Positions 52,505 to 61,509 of a stretch of 64,000 nucleotides of DNA are shown one piece after another. Each line of letters starts with the position of its first letter. Position 1 is the stretch's first letter. The notes under the pieces were generated by a model. The model did not search any database. It was given only the letters and a program-made list of their open reading frames with translations, and was not told the DNA's origin. A program made the translations under genes and the position numbers. Origin of the DNA: an uncultured Allomuricauda sp. (GTDB lineage Bacteria; Bacteroidota; Bacteroidia; Flavobacteriales; Flavobacteriaceae); NCBI RefSeq assembly GCF_947499695.1, contig NZ_CANMPQ010000002.1:744001-808000 (forward strand). Direction: 5' to 3'.

Positions 52505-53035
52505 TTAAAACGGCTTGTAGCTGAATTTTTGACCACCCACAGAAGCATCGGCCATTAGGCCAGCTTTAGGAAGTGCAAAAACTGCAACACCATCTTTATA
52601 TTTTGCATTAAAAGCAATTCCTGATTTTAAAGCTACGGCAGAGGTTTCCGCGGCAAAGGCAAACTTTCCTTCCTTAAAGCGTTGCAAGTCCACCGAAGTT
52701 TCAAAGAAAATCACCTCAATAATAGCCTGTCCACCAGCTTGTAATCCGATGTTCAATTTTTTAAGGCCAGCCATTCCAACGCTTGTCCCTTCTTCATAAA
52801 CCACCCCATTTCCCGAGGCACCACCGATAATAAAACCACCTTTACCAACATTTGGAAAAATGACATAACCTGCCGAATTATCAAAGAATCGTTCAAGTCC
52901 CGAATCAGCCTTTAAAAGAGTCTTTTTAGCCTTTTTGGCATCATTCATTATTTTTCTATCCTTCTTATTTTGTGCAAATGTTGCTGAGGTGACCAGGACC
53001 AGGCAAATCAACACAAGAGGTCTAACAAATTTCAT
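52505..53035 (-). CDS. SYLF-domain (Ysc84-like) lipid-binding protein
   Basis: This 176-aa protein has a signal peptide (MKFVRPLVLICLVLVTSATFAQ) and the SYLF domain: FFDNSAGYVIFPNVGKGGFI, GGASGNGVVYEEG, LNIGLQAGGQAIIEVIFFE, KFAFAAETSAVALKSGIAFN and FALPKAGLMADASVGGQKF. SYLF domains bind phosphoinositides in eukaryotes. The bacterial exported ones are of unknown role but are common in Bacteroidota. It is monocistronic. Confidence 0.9.
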   Translation of the reverse strand: MKFVRPLVLICLVLVTSATFAQNKKDRKIMNDAKKAKKTLLKADSGLERFFDNSAGYVIFPNVGKGGFIIGGASGNGVVYEEGTSVGMAGLKKLNIGLQAGGQAIIEVIFFETSVDLQRFKEGKFAFAAETSAVALKSGIAFNAKYKDGVAVFALPKAGLMADASVGGQKFSYKPF

Positions 53036-53189
53036 ATAGTACTGTATTTAGATAGGGTCAAAGTTAAAGAATAAACCTGTGCTGGTTTGAAAAGGAATTG
53101 CCAATAAGTGTTAATGGAAACCGATTAATAAAATGCCTTGCACTGAAAACTTAATAATGGATTCACGTTAAGCTGGATTTGTACAATAA

Positions 53190-54230
53190 CTAAACAAAAG
53201 AATAACGGTAGCTATCCACATTTTCTGAATTGATAATTTGAATGGGCAACAAATTTTCTTTGGAAAAAGATTTTCCCAAAAGAAAGTTGTCCACCAATGC
53301 TTTCAAACCTAGTGAAGCTTGAAGTTTGGGAGATTGATGAATCAAAAATTTGATATCACCGGCTCGAAGGGCCTTGACATTTTCTTCAAGAAGGTCGTAA
53401 CCCACTAAAACTTTGGATTTTCCAATTCCCCTTAACGCTTTCACAATTCTATAGACCTTTGAAGTACACACAAATATGGCGTCAACTTCAGAATTACTCT
53501 CAATAAAAGAAGCGAATTTTTGTTCAAACCCATTGACTCCTAAGGTCAATGTGATTACCTCGTAACCCTGTATTTCATCAAAAAATTGTCGGAACCCTCG
53601 TTCTTTTTCTCGCAAATGGACAGCATTTTCGGATTCCTCATCAATATGCACAATTACAATCTTGGACGGTGCGTTTAATGCGTCGAATAGTAATTTGGCG
53701 GCTACTCTGCCGCTCATAAAAAGATTTAGACCCACGTATAGATCTACAGTTCCATCATGGAAACTGTTAAATGTAGCCGTAAGGATGTTTCTTTTCTTCA
53801 ATTCATCCAAAAGAAGATCACTTTCCTTTTCAAACAATGGAACAAACAGGAAAGCATCAATATGTTTAGCGAGAAGATCGAATCCATTGTCCAAAAAAGA
53901 CGTGGGTTCTGAAGGGTCATAATAATGAACTGTGATTTCGATGTCGAACGCAGAATATTCATCGATTACCTCTTTGATACCCTGCTGTCCTGGCAACCAA
54001 AACGAATCTTTAGAGGGATCAGGAAGAAACACTTGTATACTATATACTGTATTGTTCTTAAGCGTTCTCGCAATGGGGTTGGGTTTATAATTGAATTCTT
54101 TCAATGCAGTATTTACATTGAGCAAGGCCTTTTGGGATACTTTACCACGATTGTGAAGGACTCTGTCAACAGTTCCTATGGAGACACCTGCGGCATCGGC
54201 GATATCCTTTATGGTATATCTTTTTTTCAT
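53190..54230 (-). CDS. LacI-family transcriptional regulator
   Basis: From the ATG at 54230 this is a 346-aa LacI-type regulator. The helix-turn-helix is YTIKDIADAAGVSIGTVDRV with hinge-helix residues NPIARTLKNN, followed by a periplasmic-binding-protein-like sugar sensor domain (SIQVFLPDPSKDSFWLPGQQ, FVPLFEKESDLLLDELKKRN, VLVGYDLLEENVKALRAGD). It is divergent from a GHMP kinase and nucleotidyltransferase, and the 124-bp gap has a LacI-type palindrome. It probably represses the kinase operon and responds to its sugar substrate. A TTG at 54239 is an unlikely alternative start. Confidence 0.92.
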   Translation of the reverse strand: MKKRYTIKDIADAAGVSIGTVDRVLHNRGKVSQKALLNVNTALKEFNYKPNPIARTLKNNTVYSIQVFLPDPSKDSFWLPGQQGIKEVIDEYSAFDIEITVHYYDPSEPTSFLDNGFDLLAKHIDAFLFVPLFEKESDLLLDELKKRNILTATFNSFHDGTVDLYVGLNLFMSGRVAAKLLFDALNAPSKIVIVHIDEESENAVHLREKERGFRQFFDEIQGYEVITLTLGVNGFEQKFASFIESNSEVDAIFVCTSKVYRIVKALRGIGKSKVLVGYDLLEENVKALRAGDIKFLIHQSPKLQASLGLKALVDNFLLGKSFSKENLLPIQIINSENVDSYRYSFV

Positions 54231-54262
54231 GCCGTACAAAGATATAAAAAGAGAATCTCAAA

Positions 54263-54278
54263 ATGTGTACGTTAACAT
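54263..54278. promoter_or_regulatory. LacI/CcpA-type operator-like palindrome ATGTgtACGTtaACAT
   Basis: The 16-bp dyad has central CG, as LacI-family regulators require, and symmetrical arms ATGT..ACGT..ACAT with two symmetric mismatches. Its core TGTGTACGTTAACA fits the Gram-positive cre consensus at most positions. It covers the -33 region of the kinase promoter (-7 box at 54285), so binding would block transcription. Confidence 0.65.
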
Positions 54279-54284
54279 TTTTAT

Positions 54285-54292
54285 TATATTTG
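54285..54292 (+). promoter_or_regulatory. -7 promoter box TATATTTG of the kinase operon
   Basis: TATATTTG is an exact TAnnTTTG match. Transcription would start near 54300, giving a leader of about 55 nt. The operator-like dyad at 54263-54278 overlaps its -33 position. Confidence 0.6.
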
Positions 54293-54354
54293 CCTCGATT
54301 TGAAAGTTATTGGTTTCGTAATGTTTCTAGAGATTGAACGTATTTTAGCCCCGA

Positions 54355-55434
54355 ATGAATAAAATTGTAGTCAAAGCACCCGGAAGAACTTGTTTGTTTG
54401 GTGATCACCAAGATTATTTGGGTCTACCAGTAATTGCATGTGCAATTGATAGACACATGATTCTCACTGGAAAGCAAAATAATAGTAACAAGCTAATCGT
54501 CAATATGCCGGATGTTGGAAAGCAAAGAACTTTTAGCATTGATGCCGATAATGGCCAACCCAAACAAGGCGATTTCTTACTTACAGCACTTAAGGTGTTG
54601 GAGCAGTATGCATGTGTTCCGGATACAGGTTACGATATTCAGATTACCAGTAACATTGCCATAAACGCTGGGACTTCGAGTTCAAGTGCGTTGCTATTGG
54701 CATGGATCAGGTTTTTAATTGAAGCTTTTGGATGCAATCAAGAGGCAACCAGTGAATTTCTATCCCGGATTGCCTATGAGGCGGAAGTAATCTATCATGG
54801 CAACCCTGGTGGAAAGATGGATCAGTATAGTATTGGAATGGGCAATATAATTTATTTGGAAACTGGAGATGAGCTTTCCTATGAGCTGTTTGACAAACCG
54901 ATTGCTGGGCTGATTGTTGCAGAATCTGGAATTCCAAAACAGACCACTGGAGTTTTGGGTGAGCTAGAAACCAAGGCACGGAGGGGCATTAATGAAGTCA
55001 AAGAAAAAAGTTCGGAATTTGAGTTGGAAAAAGCCACAGAAGAGGACATCCCAAAGTATTTGGAATACATTTCTGAAGATTCTAAAATTTACTTTTCTGC
55101 GGCTATCATCAATCATAGTATCACACAAAAAGCTTTACAGGAGTTTAGAAAACCTGAATTGGATTTGAATAAAATTGGTGAATTGATGAACCGTCACCAT
55201 CATATACTCAAAGATTATTTGGATTTAACGGTTCCCAAAATAGATGATATGGTCAATGCCGCTCTAGAGGCGGGAGCCCTTGGAGCTAAAATAGTTGGAT
55301 CAGGAAGAGGTGGAAGTATAGTGGTGTTGGCAAAGGATGGGGAACAAGATCAAGTTGTCAAAGCATTGATGGCTGCTGGGTCAGACAACGCCTATGCAGT
55401 TTCCGTAGATCAAGGCGTTCGAATTATAGTATAA
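54355..55434 (+). CDS. GHMP family sugar kinase
   Basis: This 359-aa kinase has all three GHMP motifs: sugar-binding APGRTCLFGDHQDYLGLP (motif 1), ATP loop INAGTSSSSALLLAW (motif 2, near residue 104) and C-terminal AKIVGSGRGGSIVVLAKDG. GGKMDQYSIGMG is the galactokinase-like core residue block. The motif 1 FGDHQDYLG differs from true galactokinase GEHxDY, so the sugar is not necessarily galactose. The next gene is a sugar nucleotidyltransferase 15 bp downstream. Together they would make a sugar 1-phosphate and then an NDP-sugar. Confidence 0.88.
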   Translation: MNKIVVKAPGRTCLFGDHQDYLGLPVIACAIDRHMILTGKQNNSNKLIVNMPDVGKQRTFSIDADNGQPKQGDFLLTALKVLEQYACVPDTGYDIQITSNIAINAGTSSSSALLLAWIRFLIEAFGCNQEATSEFLSRIAYEAEVIYHGNPGGKMDQYSIGMGNIIYLETGDELSYELFDKPIAGLIVAESGIPKQTTGVLGELETKARRGINEVKEKSSEFELEKATEEDIPKYLEYISEDSKIYFSAAIINHSITQKALQEFRKPELDLNKIGELMNRHHHILKDYLDLTVPKIDDMVNAALEAGALGAKIVGSGRGGSIVVLAKDGEQDQVVKALMAAGSDNAYAVSVDQGVRIIV

Positions 55435-55449
55435 AAATCATAAAGATAC

Positions 55450-56337
55450 ATGGGCAACCGTACAACAAGTTTAGTGGTTTTAGCTGGTGGAGCATCATCC
55501 AGAATGAAGAAACCGCCGAAAGAAGGTAAAAACCTTTCCGAAAAAGAGATTCAAGAAGCCAATCAGCGAAGCAAAAGTTTGATCAGTGTGGGTAATGACG
55601 GCCGCCCCATGATGGATTATGTACTGTACAATATCAAGAAAGCTGGGTTCACCAATGTCTATATAGTTATTGGTGCAAATGGAAGTCTTTTCAAAGCCTA
55701 TTATGGAGATAAAGACAAAGACAATGACTTTCATGGATTGAAGCTATCTTTTGCTGTTCAACACATTCCTGAAGGGCGCGAAAAACCCTTTGGCACTGCG
55801 GATGCTCTTTACCAAGCGGTGGAACAGTTTCCCGAACTGAACAAGACCAGCTATGTGGTGTGCAATAGTGATAACCTCTATTCAACTGTGGCTTTGAGAT
55901 TATTATCAGAAAATGAAGCACCACATGCTTTTATTGCTTATGATAGGGATGCCCTTAGTTTTTCTTCAGAACGTATTGCCAGATTTGCCCTAGTTGAACT
56001 GGATGCAAGTAGTAATTTGACCTCAATTGTTGAAAAACCATTGGAAACTGAAGTGGAAAACTACAGAGACGCTTCTGGAAAATTAAGAGTCAGCATGAAC
56101 ATCTTTAAATTTGATGGGCGAATCATGTATCCCTATCTTAAAGATTGTCCTGTGCATCCATCAAGAAACGAAAAAGAGCTGCCATCAGCTCTTATGAATA
56201 TGCTTAAAGATAACCACGCCACGATGGAAGGATTACCATTGTCTGAGCATGTACCCGACCTCACGTCTAAAGAAGATATTCAAGAAGTAAAAAAATATCT
56301 GGAAAAACACTATCCCAAATTGGATTGGGATTTTTAG
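55450..56337 (+). CDS. Sugar-phosphate nucleotidyltransferase
   Basis: This 295-aa enzyme has the NTP-binding start SLVVLAGGASSRMKKPPKEG, where the GGxxSRM loop holds the nucleotide. NLSEKEIQEANQRSKSLISV supplies an unusual charged insertion before GRPMMDYVLYN. VVCNSDNLYS is the acceptor-site Asp region, and FIAYDRDALSFSSERIARFAL, IVEKPLETEVENY follow. It would transfer a nucleotide to a sugar 1-phosphate. The sugar and nucleotide cannot be told from sequence. It is cotranscribed with the kinase. Confidence 0.87.
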   Translation: MGNRTTSLVVLAGGASSRMKKPPKEGKNLSEKEIQEANQRSKSLISVGNDGRPMMDYVLYNIKKAGFTNVYIVIGANGSLFKAYYGDKDKDNDFHGLKLSFAVQHIPEGREKPFGTADALYQAVEQFPELNKTSYVVCNSDNLYSTVALRLLSENEAPHAFIAYDRDALSFSSERIARFALVELDASSNLTSIVEKPLETEVENYRDASGKLRVSMNIFKFDGRIMYPYLKDCPVHPSRNEKELPSALMNMLKDNHATMEGLPLSEHVPDLTSKEDIQEVKKYLEKHYPKLDWDF

Positions 56338-56419
56338 TCTCCCATTAGCTTTTTAACTTTTGATAGTTTAATAGCGTATTCCCCATTTTGAACCTTATTT
56401 TTACATAAAGTTACTTTGA

Positions 56420-58153
56420 ATGCTCAAAAAGCTTTTTCCAATTTTTTCATGGATAAAGGAATATGACCGTTCCTATTTGTCCAGTGACCTAACAGCAGGC
56501 GTCACTTTAGGGATTATGTTGGTTCCGCAAGGTATGGCATATGCAATGATTGCAGGGATGCCTCCCATTTATGGGCTTTATGCAGCTTTGGTACCCCAGC
56601 TTATATATGCGATTACCGGAACGTCAAGGCAACTTGCCGTTGGACCTGTGGCTATGGACTCACTTTTGGTTGCAGCCGGAATAGGAGCATTGCAACTTTC
56701 CAACATCCAAGATTATATTTCAGCCGTGTTGCTCCTAACATTCATTATAGGTGGATTACAACTTCTTTTGGGGTTTCTAAAAATGGGCTTTTTCGTCAAT
56801 TTCTTGTCAAAACCCGTTATTAGCGGTTTTACTTCCGCAGCTGCAATTTTAATTGGGCTGGGCCAATTGAAGCATATATTGGGGATTGAACTTCAGCAAT
56901 CCAGTAAAATATACACTCTAATAACCAATATTTTTAGCGAACTAAATGAGATAAATCCATATACACTTAGTATAGGTGTAGCTGCAATCCTATTGATACT
57001 TTTAGTGGGAAGAATAAGCAAGAAAATACCCGCACCGCTTTTACTGGTAATTCTGGGAATTGCTACCGTTATTGTATTTAGATTAGAGACTAAAGGAATC
57101 GAGGTCGTGGGAGACATTCCTAGCGGACTTCCTGGATTTCTACTACCGAATTTTAGTATTGAAGGTATCGGGCAATTGATGCCAATAGCAATAACAATAG
57201 CACTTTTTGGGTACATGGAATCCATTTCAATTGCAAAATCGGTTGAAGAAAAACATACCGAATATGAAATTGATGCCAATCAAGAACTACGGGCGCTTGG
57301 CTTATCCAATTTGTTGGGGTCATTTTTTCAATCCTTTCCCGTTTCGGGAAGCTTTTCAAGATCTGCTGTGAATCATCAGGCCGGGGCCAAAACAGGTGTA
57401 AGTCTCATTATAAGCGCTGTGATAATCATAGGGACCCTATTGTTTCTTACCCCGTTCTTTTACAATCTTCCTTCCGCTGTGCTTGGTGCGATAATAATTG
57501 TTTCTGTTTTTGGATTGATAGATGTAAAATATCCAACGGTCCTTTTTAAACATAGAAAAGATGAGTTCTTCCTATTGATAACCACTTTTATATTGACACT
57601 TTTCGTTGGTTTGATTGAAGGAATCTTGCTTGGGGTATTGTTATCCTTGTTGCTTTTGGTATACCGCACTTCGCACCCGCATATGGCAATTTTGGGAAGG
57701 ATCAAAGGGTCTGATTATTTTAAAAATGTGCAACGGTTTGCGCAGGAAGTGGAGATAGAGGAGGACAAGCTTATTTTCAGGTTTGATGCCCAATTGTATT
57801 TTGGAAATAAGGATTACTTCAAAAAAGAACTGTACAAGCATATCCACCAAAAAGGACACCACCTTAAATATGTAATCTTGAATGCTGAGGCTATAAATTA
57901 CATAGATAGCAGTGCGGCTGTTATGCTGGACCGGGTGATAAAAGATTTGCACGCCAAGGACATTCGTTTTTTTGTGGCAGGAGCTATCGGACCCACCCGA
58001 GATATTTTTTATAGTAGTGGACTGATAAATGTCATTGGAACGGAAAACCTTTTTGTGCGAACTTTCGAGGCTGTTGCTTATTGCACAGATCAAAGAGAAA
58101 GAAATGAAATTCAAGAAAAAATATCATTACAATCCAAAGCAAAGCATTTGTAA
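56420..58153 (+). CDS. SulP family sulfate permease with STAS domain
   Basis: This 577-aa transporter has the SulP core: YLSSDLTAGVTLGIMLVPQG, MAYAMIAGMPPIYGLYAALV and TSRQLAVGPVAMDSLLVAAG. FQSFPVSGSFSRSAVNHQAG is the signature. A STAS domain occupies about residues 445-560 (FRFDAQLYFGNKDYFKK, YVILNAEAINYIDSSAAVML with the conserved Asp-Ser). It is closer to true sulfate transporters than the SulP at 10788. It opens the sulfur module, with the CstB-like gene 46 bp downstream. Sulfate, sulfite or thiosulfate may be the cargo; I infer sulfur from context. Confidence 0.92.
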   Translation: MLKKLFPIFSWIKEYDRSYLSSDLTAGVTLGIMLVPQGMAYAMIAGMPPIYGLYAALVPQLIYAITGTSRQLAVGPVAMDSLLVAAGIGALQLSNIQDYISAVLLLTFIIGGLQLLLGFLKMGFFVNFLSKPVISGFTSAAAILIGLGQLKHILGIELQQSSKIYTLITNIFSELNEINPYTLSIGVAAILLILLVGRISKKIPAPLLLVILGIATVIVFRLETKGIEVVGDIPSGLPGFLLPNFSIEGIGQLMPIAITIALFGYMESISIAKSVEEKHTEYEIDANQELRALGLSNLLGSFFQSFPVSGSFSRSAVNHQAGAKTGVSLIISAVIIIGTLLFLTPFFYNLPSAVLGAIIIVSVFGLIDVKYPTVLFKHRKDEFFLLITTFILTLFVGLIEGILLGVLLSLLLLVYRTSHPHMAILGRIKGSDYFKNVQRFAQEVEIEEDKLIFRFDAQLYFGNKDYFKKELYKHIHQKGHHLKYVILNAEAINYIDSSAAVMLDRVIKDLHAKDIRFFVAGAIGPTRDIFYSSGLINVIGTENLFVRTFEAVAYCTDQRERNEIQEKISLQSKAKHL

Positions 58154-58199
58154 CTTTGACCTTTGGATTGCAGTGGTTGAACCCAAAAATTTTGAGTAG

Positions 58200-59609
58200 A
58201 TGAGAATAGAACAAATATATACTGGATGCTTGGCCCAGGGAGCCTATTATATAGAAAGTGAAGGCGAAGCGGCCATAATTGACCCATTACGTGAAGTAAA
58301 ACCATATATCAAACGAGCCGAAGGTGATGGTGCCGAGATTAAATATATCTTCGAGACCCATTTTCATGCCGATTTTGTGAGTGGACATGTTACCTTATCA
58401 AAAGAAACAGGTGCTCCAATTATTTTCGGCCCCAATGCTAATCCATCTTTCGATGCCATTATTGCTGAGGATGGTCAAGAATTCAAACTGGGCAAAATAA
58501 CGATTAAGATTTTGCATACACCGGGCCACACCATGGAAAGCACCACCTTTCTTTTGAAGGATTCAACTGGAAAAGATTATGCTATTTTTAGTGGGGACAC
58601 CCTCTTTTTAGGAGATGTCGGGAGACCCGATTTAGCCCAGAAGGCGGCAGACATGACCCAAGAAGAATTGGCTGGTACATTATATGACAGTCTTCGAAAT
58701 AAAATAATACCTCTAGCCGATGATGTCATCGTGTATCCAGCTCATGGAGCAGGATCCGCGTGCGGTAAGAATATGATGAAGGAAACTGTGGATACTTTGG
58801 GGAATCAAAAGAAAATGAACTACGCCCTCCGGGCTGATATGACAAGGGAAGAGTTTATTAAAGAAGTTACCGATGGACTCTTACCTCCGCCACAGTATTT
58901 CCCATTCAATGTAAAAATGAATAAGGAAGGATACGAAGATATCGATACCGTGTTGGAACGTGGTACCCAAGCATTATCTCCTGAGGCTTTTGAAACAGCT
59001 GCCAATGAAACTGGGGCCGTGGTCCTGGATGTTCGCCACCAAGACGATTTTTCCAAAGGACATGTCCCAAGATCCATTTTTATTGGATTGGGAGGCAGTT
59101 TTGCACCGTGGGTCGGAGCTTTGATCGCCGATGTGGAACAACCTATTCTTTTGGTAGCCCCTGAGGGGAAAGAAGAAGAAACCATAACTAGACTGTCCAG
59201 AGTTGGGTTCGATGGAACATTGGGCTATTTGGATGGTGGGATAGCCGCTTGGAAATCCGCTGGTAAGGAGGTGGACACCGTAAAAAGCGTTAAAGCCGAG
59301 GTGCTTAAGGAAAAATTGGAGGCTAAGGTCCCTGTGTTCGATGTTAGAAAAGAATCGGAATATAGTGCCGAGCATATTGAAGATGCCAAACTCACACCAT
59401 TGGATTTTCTCAATGACCACTTATCCGAATTTCCAGGAGAAGAAACCTTCTATGTGCATTGTGCAGGGGGATATCGAAGTATGATTGCTGCCTCAATTTT
59501 GAAAAGTAGAGGAATACATAATCTGGTAGATGTGGCCGGAGGATTCAAGGCCATTAAAGAAGCAGGCATTCCGGTGACCGATTTTGTTTGTCCAACAACA
59601 CTTAAATAG
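58200..59609 (+). CDS. CstB-like persulfide dioxygenase / double rhodanese protein
   Basis: This 469-aa protein has an N-terminal metallo-beta-lactamase domain with iron site ETHFHADFVSGH (His54, His56, Asp58, His63), GHTMES and SGDTLFLGDVGRPDLA. Then come two rhodanese domains. The first (from about residue 255) has VVLDVRHQDDFSKGH but no catalytic Cys (LLVAPEGKEEE), so it is a pseudo-rhodanese. The second has active Cys421 in YVHCAGGYRS. This three-part order, MBL / pseudo-rhodanese / active rhodanese, is that of CstB of Staphylococcus aureus, which oxidises persulfides and releases thiosulfate. A rhodanese lipoprotein gene starts immediately after its stop. Confidence 0.92.
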   Translation: MRIEQIYTGCLAQGAYYIESEGEAAIIDPLREVKPYIKRAEGDGAEIKYIFETHFHADFVSGHVTLSKETGAPIIFGPNANPSFDAIIAEDGQEFKLGKITIKILHTPGHTMESTTFLLKDSTGKDYAIFSGDTLFLGDVGRPDLAQKAADMTQEELAGTLYDSLRNKIIPLADDVIVYPAHGAGSACGKNMMKETVDTLGNQKKMNYALRADMTREEFIKEVTDGLLPPPQYFPFNVKMNKEGYEDIDTVLERGTQALSPEAFETAANETGAVVLDVRHQDDFSKGHVPRSIFIGLGGSFAPWVGALIADVEQPILLVAPEGKEEETITRLSRVGFDGTLGYLDGGIAAWKSAGKEVDTVKSVKAEVLKEKLEAKVPVFDVRKESEYSAEHIEDAKLTPLDFLNDHLSEFPGEETFYVHCAGGYRSMIAASILKSRGIHNLVDVAGGFKAIKEAGIPVTDFVCPTTLK

Positions 59610-59981
59610 ATGAGGTTTCAGAATATATTCATCGTTTTTTTCTTGTTCATTTTCATGGGATGTGGAGAAAAAAAGACCCCTGAAGTTACCATAGTTACAA
59701 AGACCGAACTCAAGGCTGCTTTGGAGGATGAGGACATTCAACTATTAGATGTTAGAAGACCTGAGGAATATGATCAAGGACATATTGACGGTGCTGTGAA
59801 CGTGAATGTCCTGGACACTATCAGCTTTAGAAAAGGACTAACTTCCTTTGATAGGCAAAAACCGATTTATATCTATTGCCAAGCGGGCAAACGGAGTAAA
59901 AAAGCTTCCGAAAAACTCAAAGAAATGGGATTCTTGACCATCTATGACTATTCTGACGGTTACGGTTCTTGGGAAAACTAG
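59610..59981 (+). CDS. Rhodanese-like lipoprotein
   Basis: This 123-aa lipoprotein has lipobox FIFMGC and one complete rhodanese domain: LLDVRRPEEYDQGHIDGAVN and the active Cys in YIYCQAGKRSKKASEKL. It is thus a periplasm-facing, membrane-bound sulfurtransferase. It starts 1 bp after the CstB-like stop, so both are translated from one message, linking a cytosolic persulfide enzyme to an envelope sulfur carrier. The last 4 bp overlap the convergent desaturase gene. Confidence 0.92.
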   Translation: MRFQNIFIVFFLFIFMGCGEKKTPEVTIVTKTELKAALEDEDIQLLDVRRPEEYDQGHIDGAVNVNVLDTISFRKGLTSFDRQKPIYIYCQAGKRSKKASEKLKEMGFLTIYDYSDGYGSWEN

Positions 59982-60856
59982 ACTCCTTTTTTTGTCTTGA
60001 ACCCATAGATCAGTTGTCTCCAAAAACCCTTTGGAACCGATTGGTCACCTGGAAATCCAAGTGGAATGGTGCCACTCTGCTCAGGAATATAATTGGTCTT
60101 AAACAGATAGTCCCACAAACTCAGGCTAATGCCAAAGTTGACACCATACTTTCCTTCAGGCAAGGTATACGAATGATGGTATAAATGCATCACAGGATTG
60201 TTCAGTAGATATTTTAGTGGTCCCCAGGTCAATTTAATGTTCGCATGGTTCAAGTGCCCAATGGCGATAGCCGCAAAATGGACAATGTAGGCTTGTTCTG
60301 GTTCAAAACCGCCTAAAAGCATAACCCCCAATGTCTTTAATGGTTTATACAGAATATTCTCCATCCAATGGTATCTTAAATGGGCGGCGAAGCCCATTTC
60401 CTTAACGCTGTGATGGATTTTATGAAATTGCCACAAAACCGGAAATTTGTGCAAACAAACATGGGTGAACCACTGGACAAAGTCCAACACGATAAAGAAT
60501 ACAATGAGTTGCGCCCACTGTGGCCAAGAAGACGGATCAACAACGGCCAAGCTTTTGGAAGTAATGCCGAGGTCTAGGAAAAGTACTTCGAGCAGCTTAT
60601 AAAAACCGCTGATAATAATGGCAAAAATGAAGAAATTGAAGAACATATAAAATGCGTCCAACCAAAAGTCCTTTCGAAAAATAGACTGCTCTTTTCGCCA
60701 TGGAAAAAGAATTTCCAACCCCCAAACCAGTAGTGAAATGGCAATGAGTCCCCAGAAATAATTGGTATACCATGGCACATCGAACAATATGGAATTCCAG
60801 GTCCAACGGGTAGCACCTCCAAAGCCATCCAAAAGGGCATTTACATATGCATTCAT
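59978..60856 (-). CDS. Sterol desaturase / fatty acid hydroxylase family membrane protein
   Basis: This 292-aa integral membrane di-iron enzyme has the eight-His pattern: His132/136 in THVCLH, His145/148/149 in FHKIHH, His201/204 in HLNH, and His224/227/228 in HLYHH. There are about four to five transmembrane helices. Family members oxidise sterols, carotenoids, fatty acids or sphingolipids. In marine flavobacteria a carotenoid or lipid substrate is plausible, but nothing nearby identifies it. It interrupts the sulfur module on the opposite strand, and its 4-bp tail overlap with the rhodanese gene suggests insertion into that unit. Confidence 0.9.
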   Translation of the reverse strand: MNAYVNALLDGFGGATRWTWNSILFDVPWYTNYFWGLIAISLLVWGLEILFPWRKEQSIFRKDFWLDAFYMFFNFFIFAIIISGFYKLLEVLFLDLGITSKSLAVVDPSSWPQWAQLIVFFIVLDFVQWFTHVCLHKFPVLWQFHKIHHSVKEMGFAAHLRYHWMENILYKPLKTLGVMLLGGFEPEQAYIVHFAAIAIGHLNHANIKLTWGPLKYLLNNPVMHLYHHSYTLPEGKYGVNFGISLSLWDYLFKTNYIPEQSGTIPLGFPGDQSVPKGFWRQLIYGFKTKKGV

Positions 60857-60950
60857 AATTGAAAGATAGAACTATTTTCATCCAAAAATAAGCAGTAAAG
60901 TATCCGTATTTTGTTTAAAGGGTTAATTTTATCAAAACAAGAGTTACACT

Positions 60951-61508
60951 ATGGAAATGATATATCAACCCTGGCCCTGGTACGTTTCGGGTCCTTTGAT
61001 TGCCCTAGTCATGTTTATATTGATCATGACAGGAAAACGTTTCGGGATGTCTTCGAATCTAAGAACGCTCTGTACCATTTGTGGTGCAGGAAAACACGCT
61101 GACTTTTTTCGGTTCGATTGGAAGTCACAGCGCTGGAATCTTATCGTTGTGGTGGGAGTAGTTATCGGAGGATTTATCGCAGCAAATTTTCTATCACCAG
61201 AAACATCGGTTGCTATAGCAGATGATACTATTACTAAGTTGCAGACCCTGGGAATAGAAAGTGCTGGGTCGGCCTATATGCCTACAGAGCTCTTTGGAAA
61301 TACCGTTTTTTCAAATTTTAAAGGCCTGATATGTTTAATTGTTGGTGGATTTTTGGTCGGTTTTGGAGCGCGATATGCGGGTGGTTGTACCTCCGGTCAT
61401 GCCATTTCCGGACTCAGCAATTTGCAATTACCCTCGTTAATTGCGGTAATTGGGTTTTTTATCGGAGGCCTGTTCATGGTTCATGTTTTATTTCCAATGA
61501 TTTTTTAA
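60951..61508 (+). CDS. YeeE/YedE family half-transporter, N-half
   Basis: This 185-aa membrane protein has the YeeE/YedE sulfur-transporter pattern: IGGFLVGFGARYAGGCTSGH contains the core Cys-Thr-Ser-Gly-His motif (GGCTSGHAISGL), and RTLCTICGAGKHADFF provides an extra Cys-x-x-Cys near the N-terminus. YeeE imports thiosulfate in E. coli, passing the sulfur past conserved Cys residues. Here the protein is half the usual size and its partner gene starts 1 bp after the stop. The two together would form one full transporter. Confidence 0.88.
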   Translation: MEMIYQPWPWYVSGPLIALVMFILIMTGKRFGMSSNLRTLCTICGAGKHADFFRFDWKSQRWNLIVVVGVVIGGFIAANFLSPETSVAIADDTITKLQTLGIESAGSAYMPTELFGNTVFSNFKGLICLIVGGFLVGFGARYAGGCTSGHAISGLSNLQLPSLIAVIGFFIGGLFMVHVLFPMIF

Positions 61509-61509
61509 G

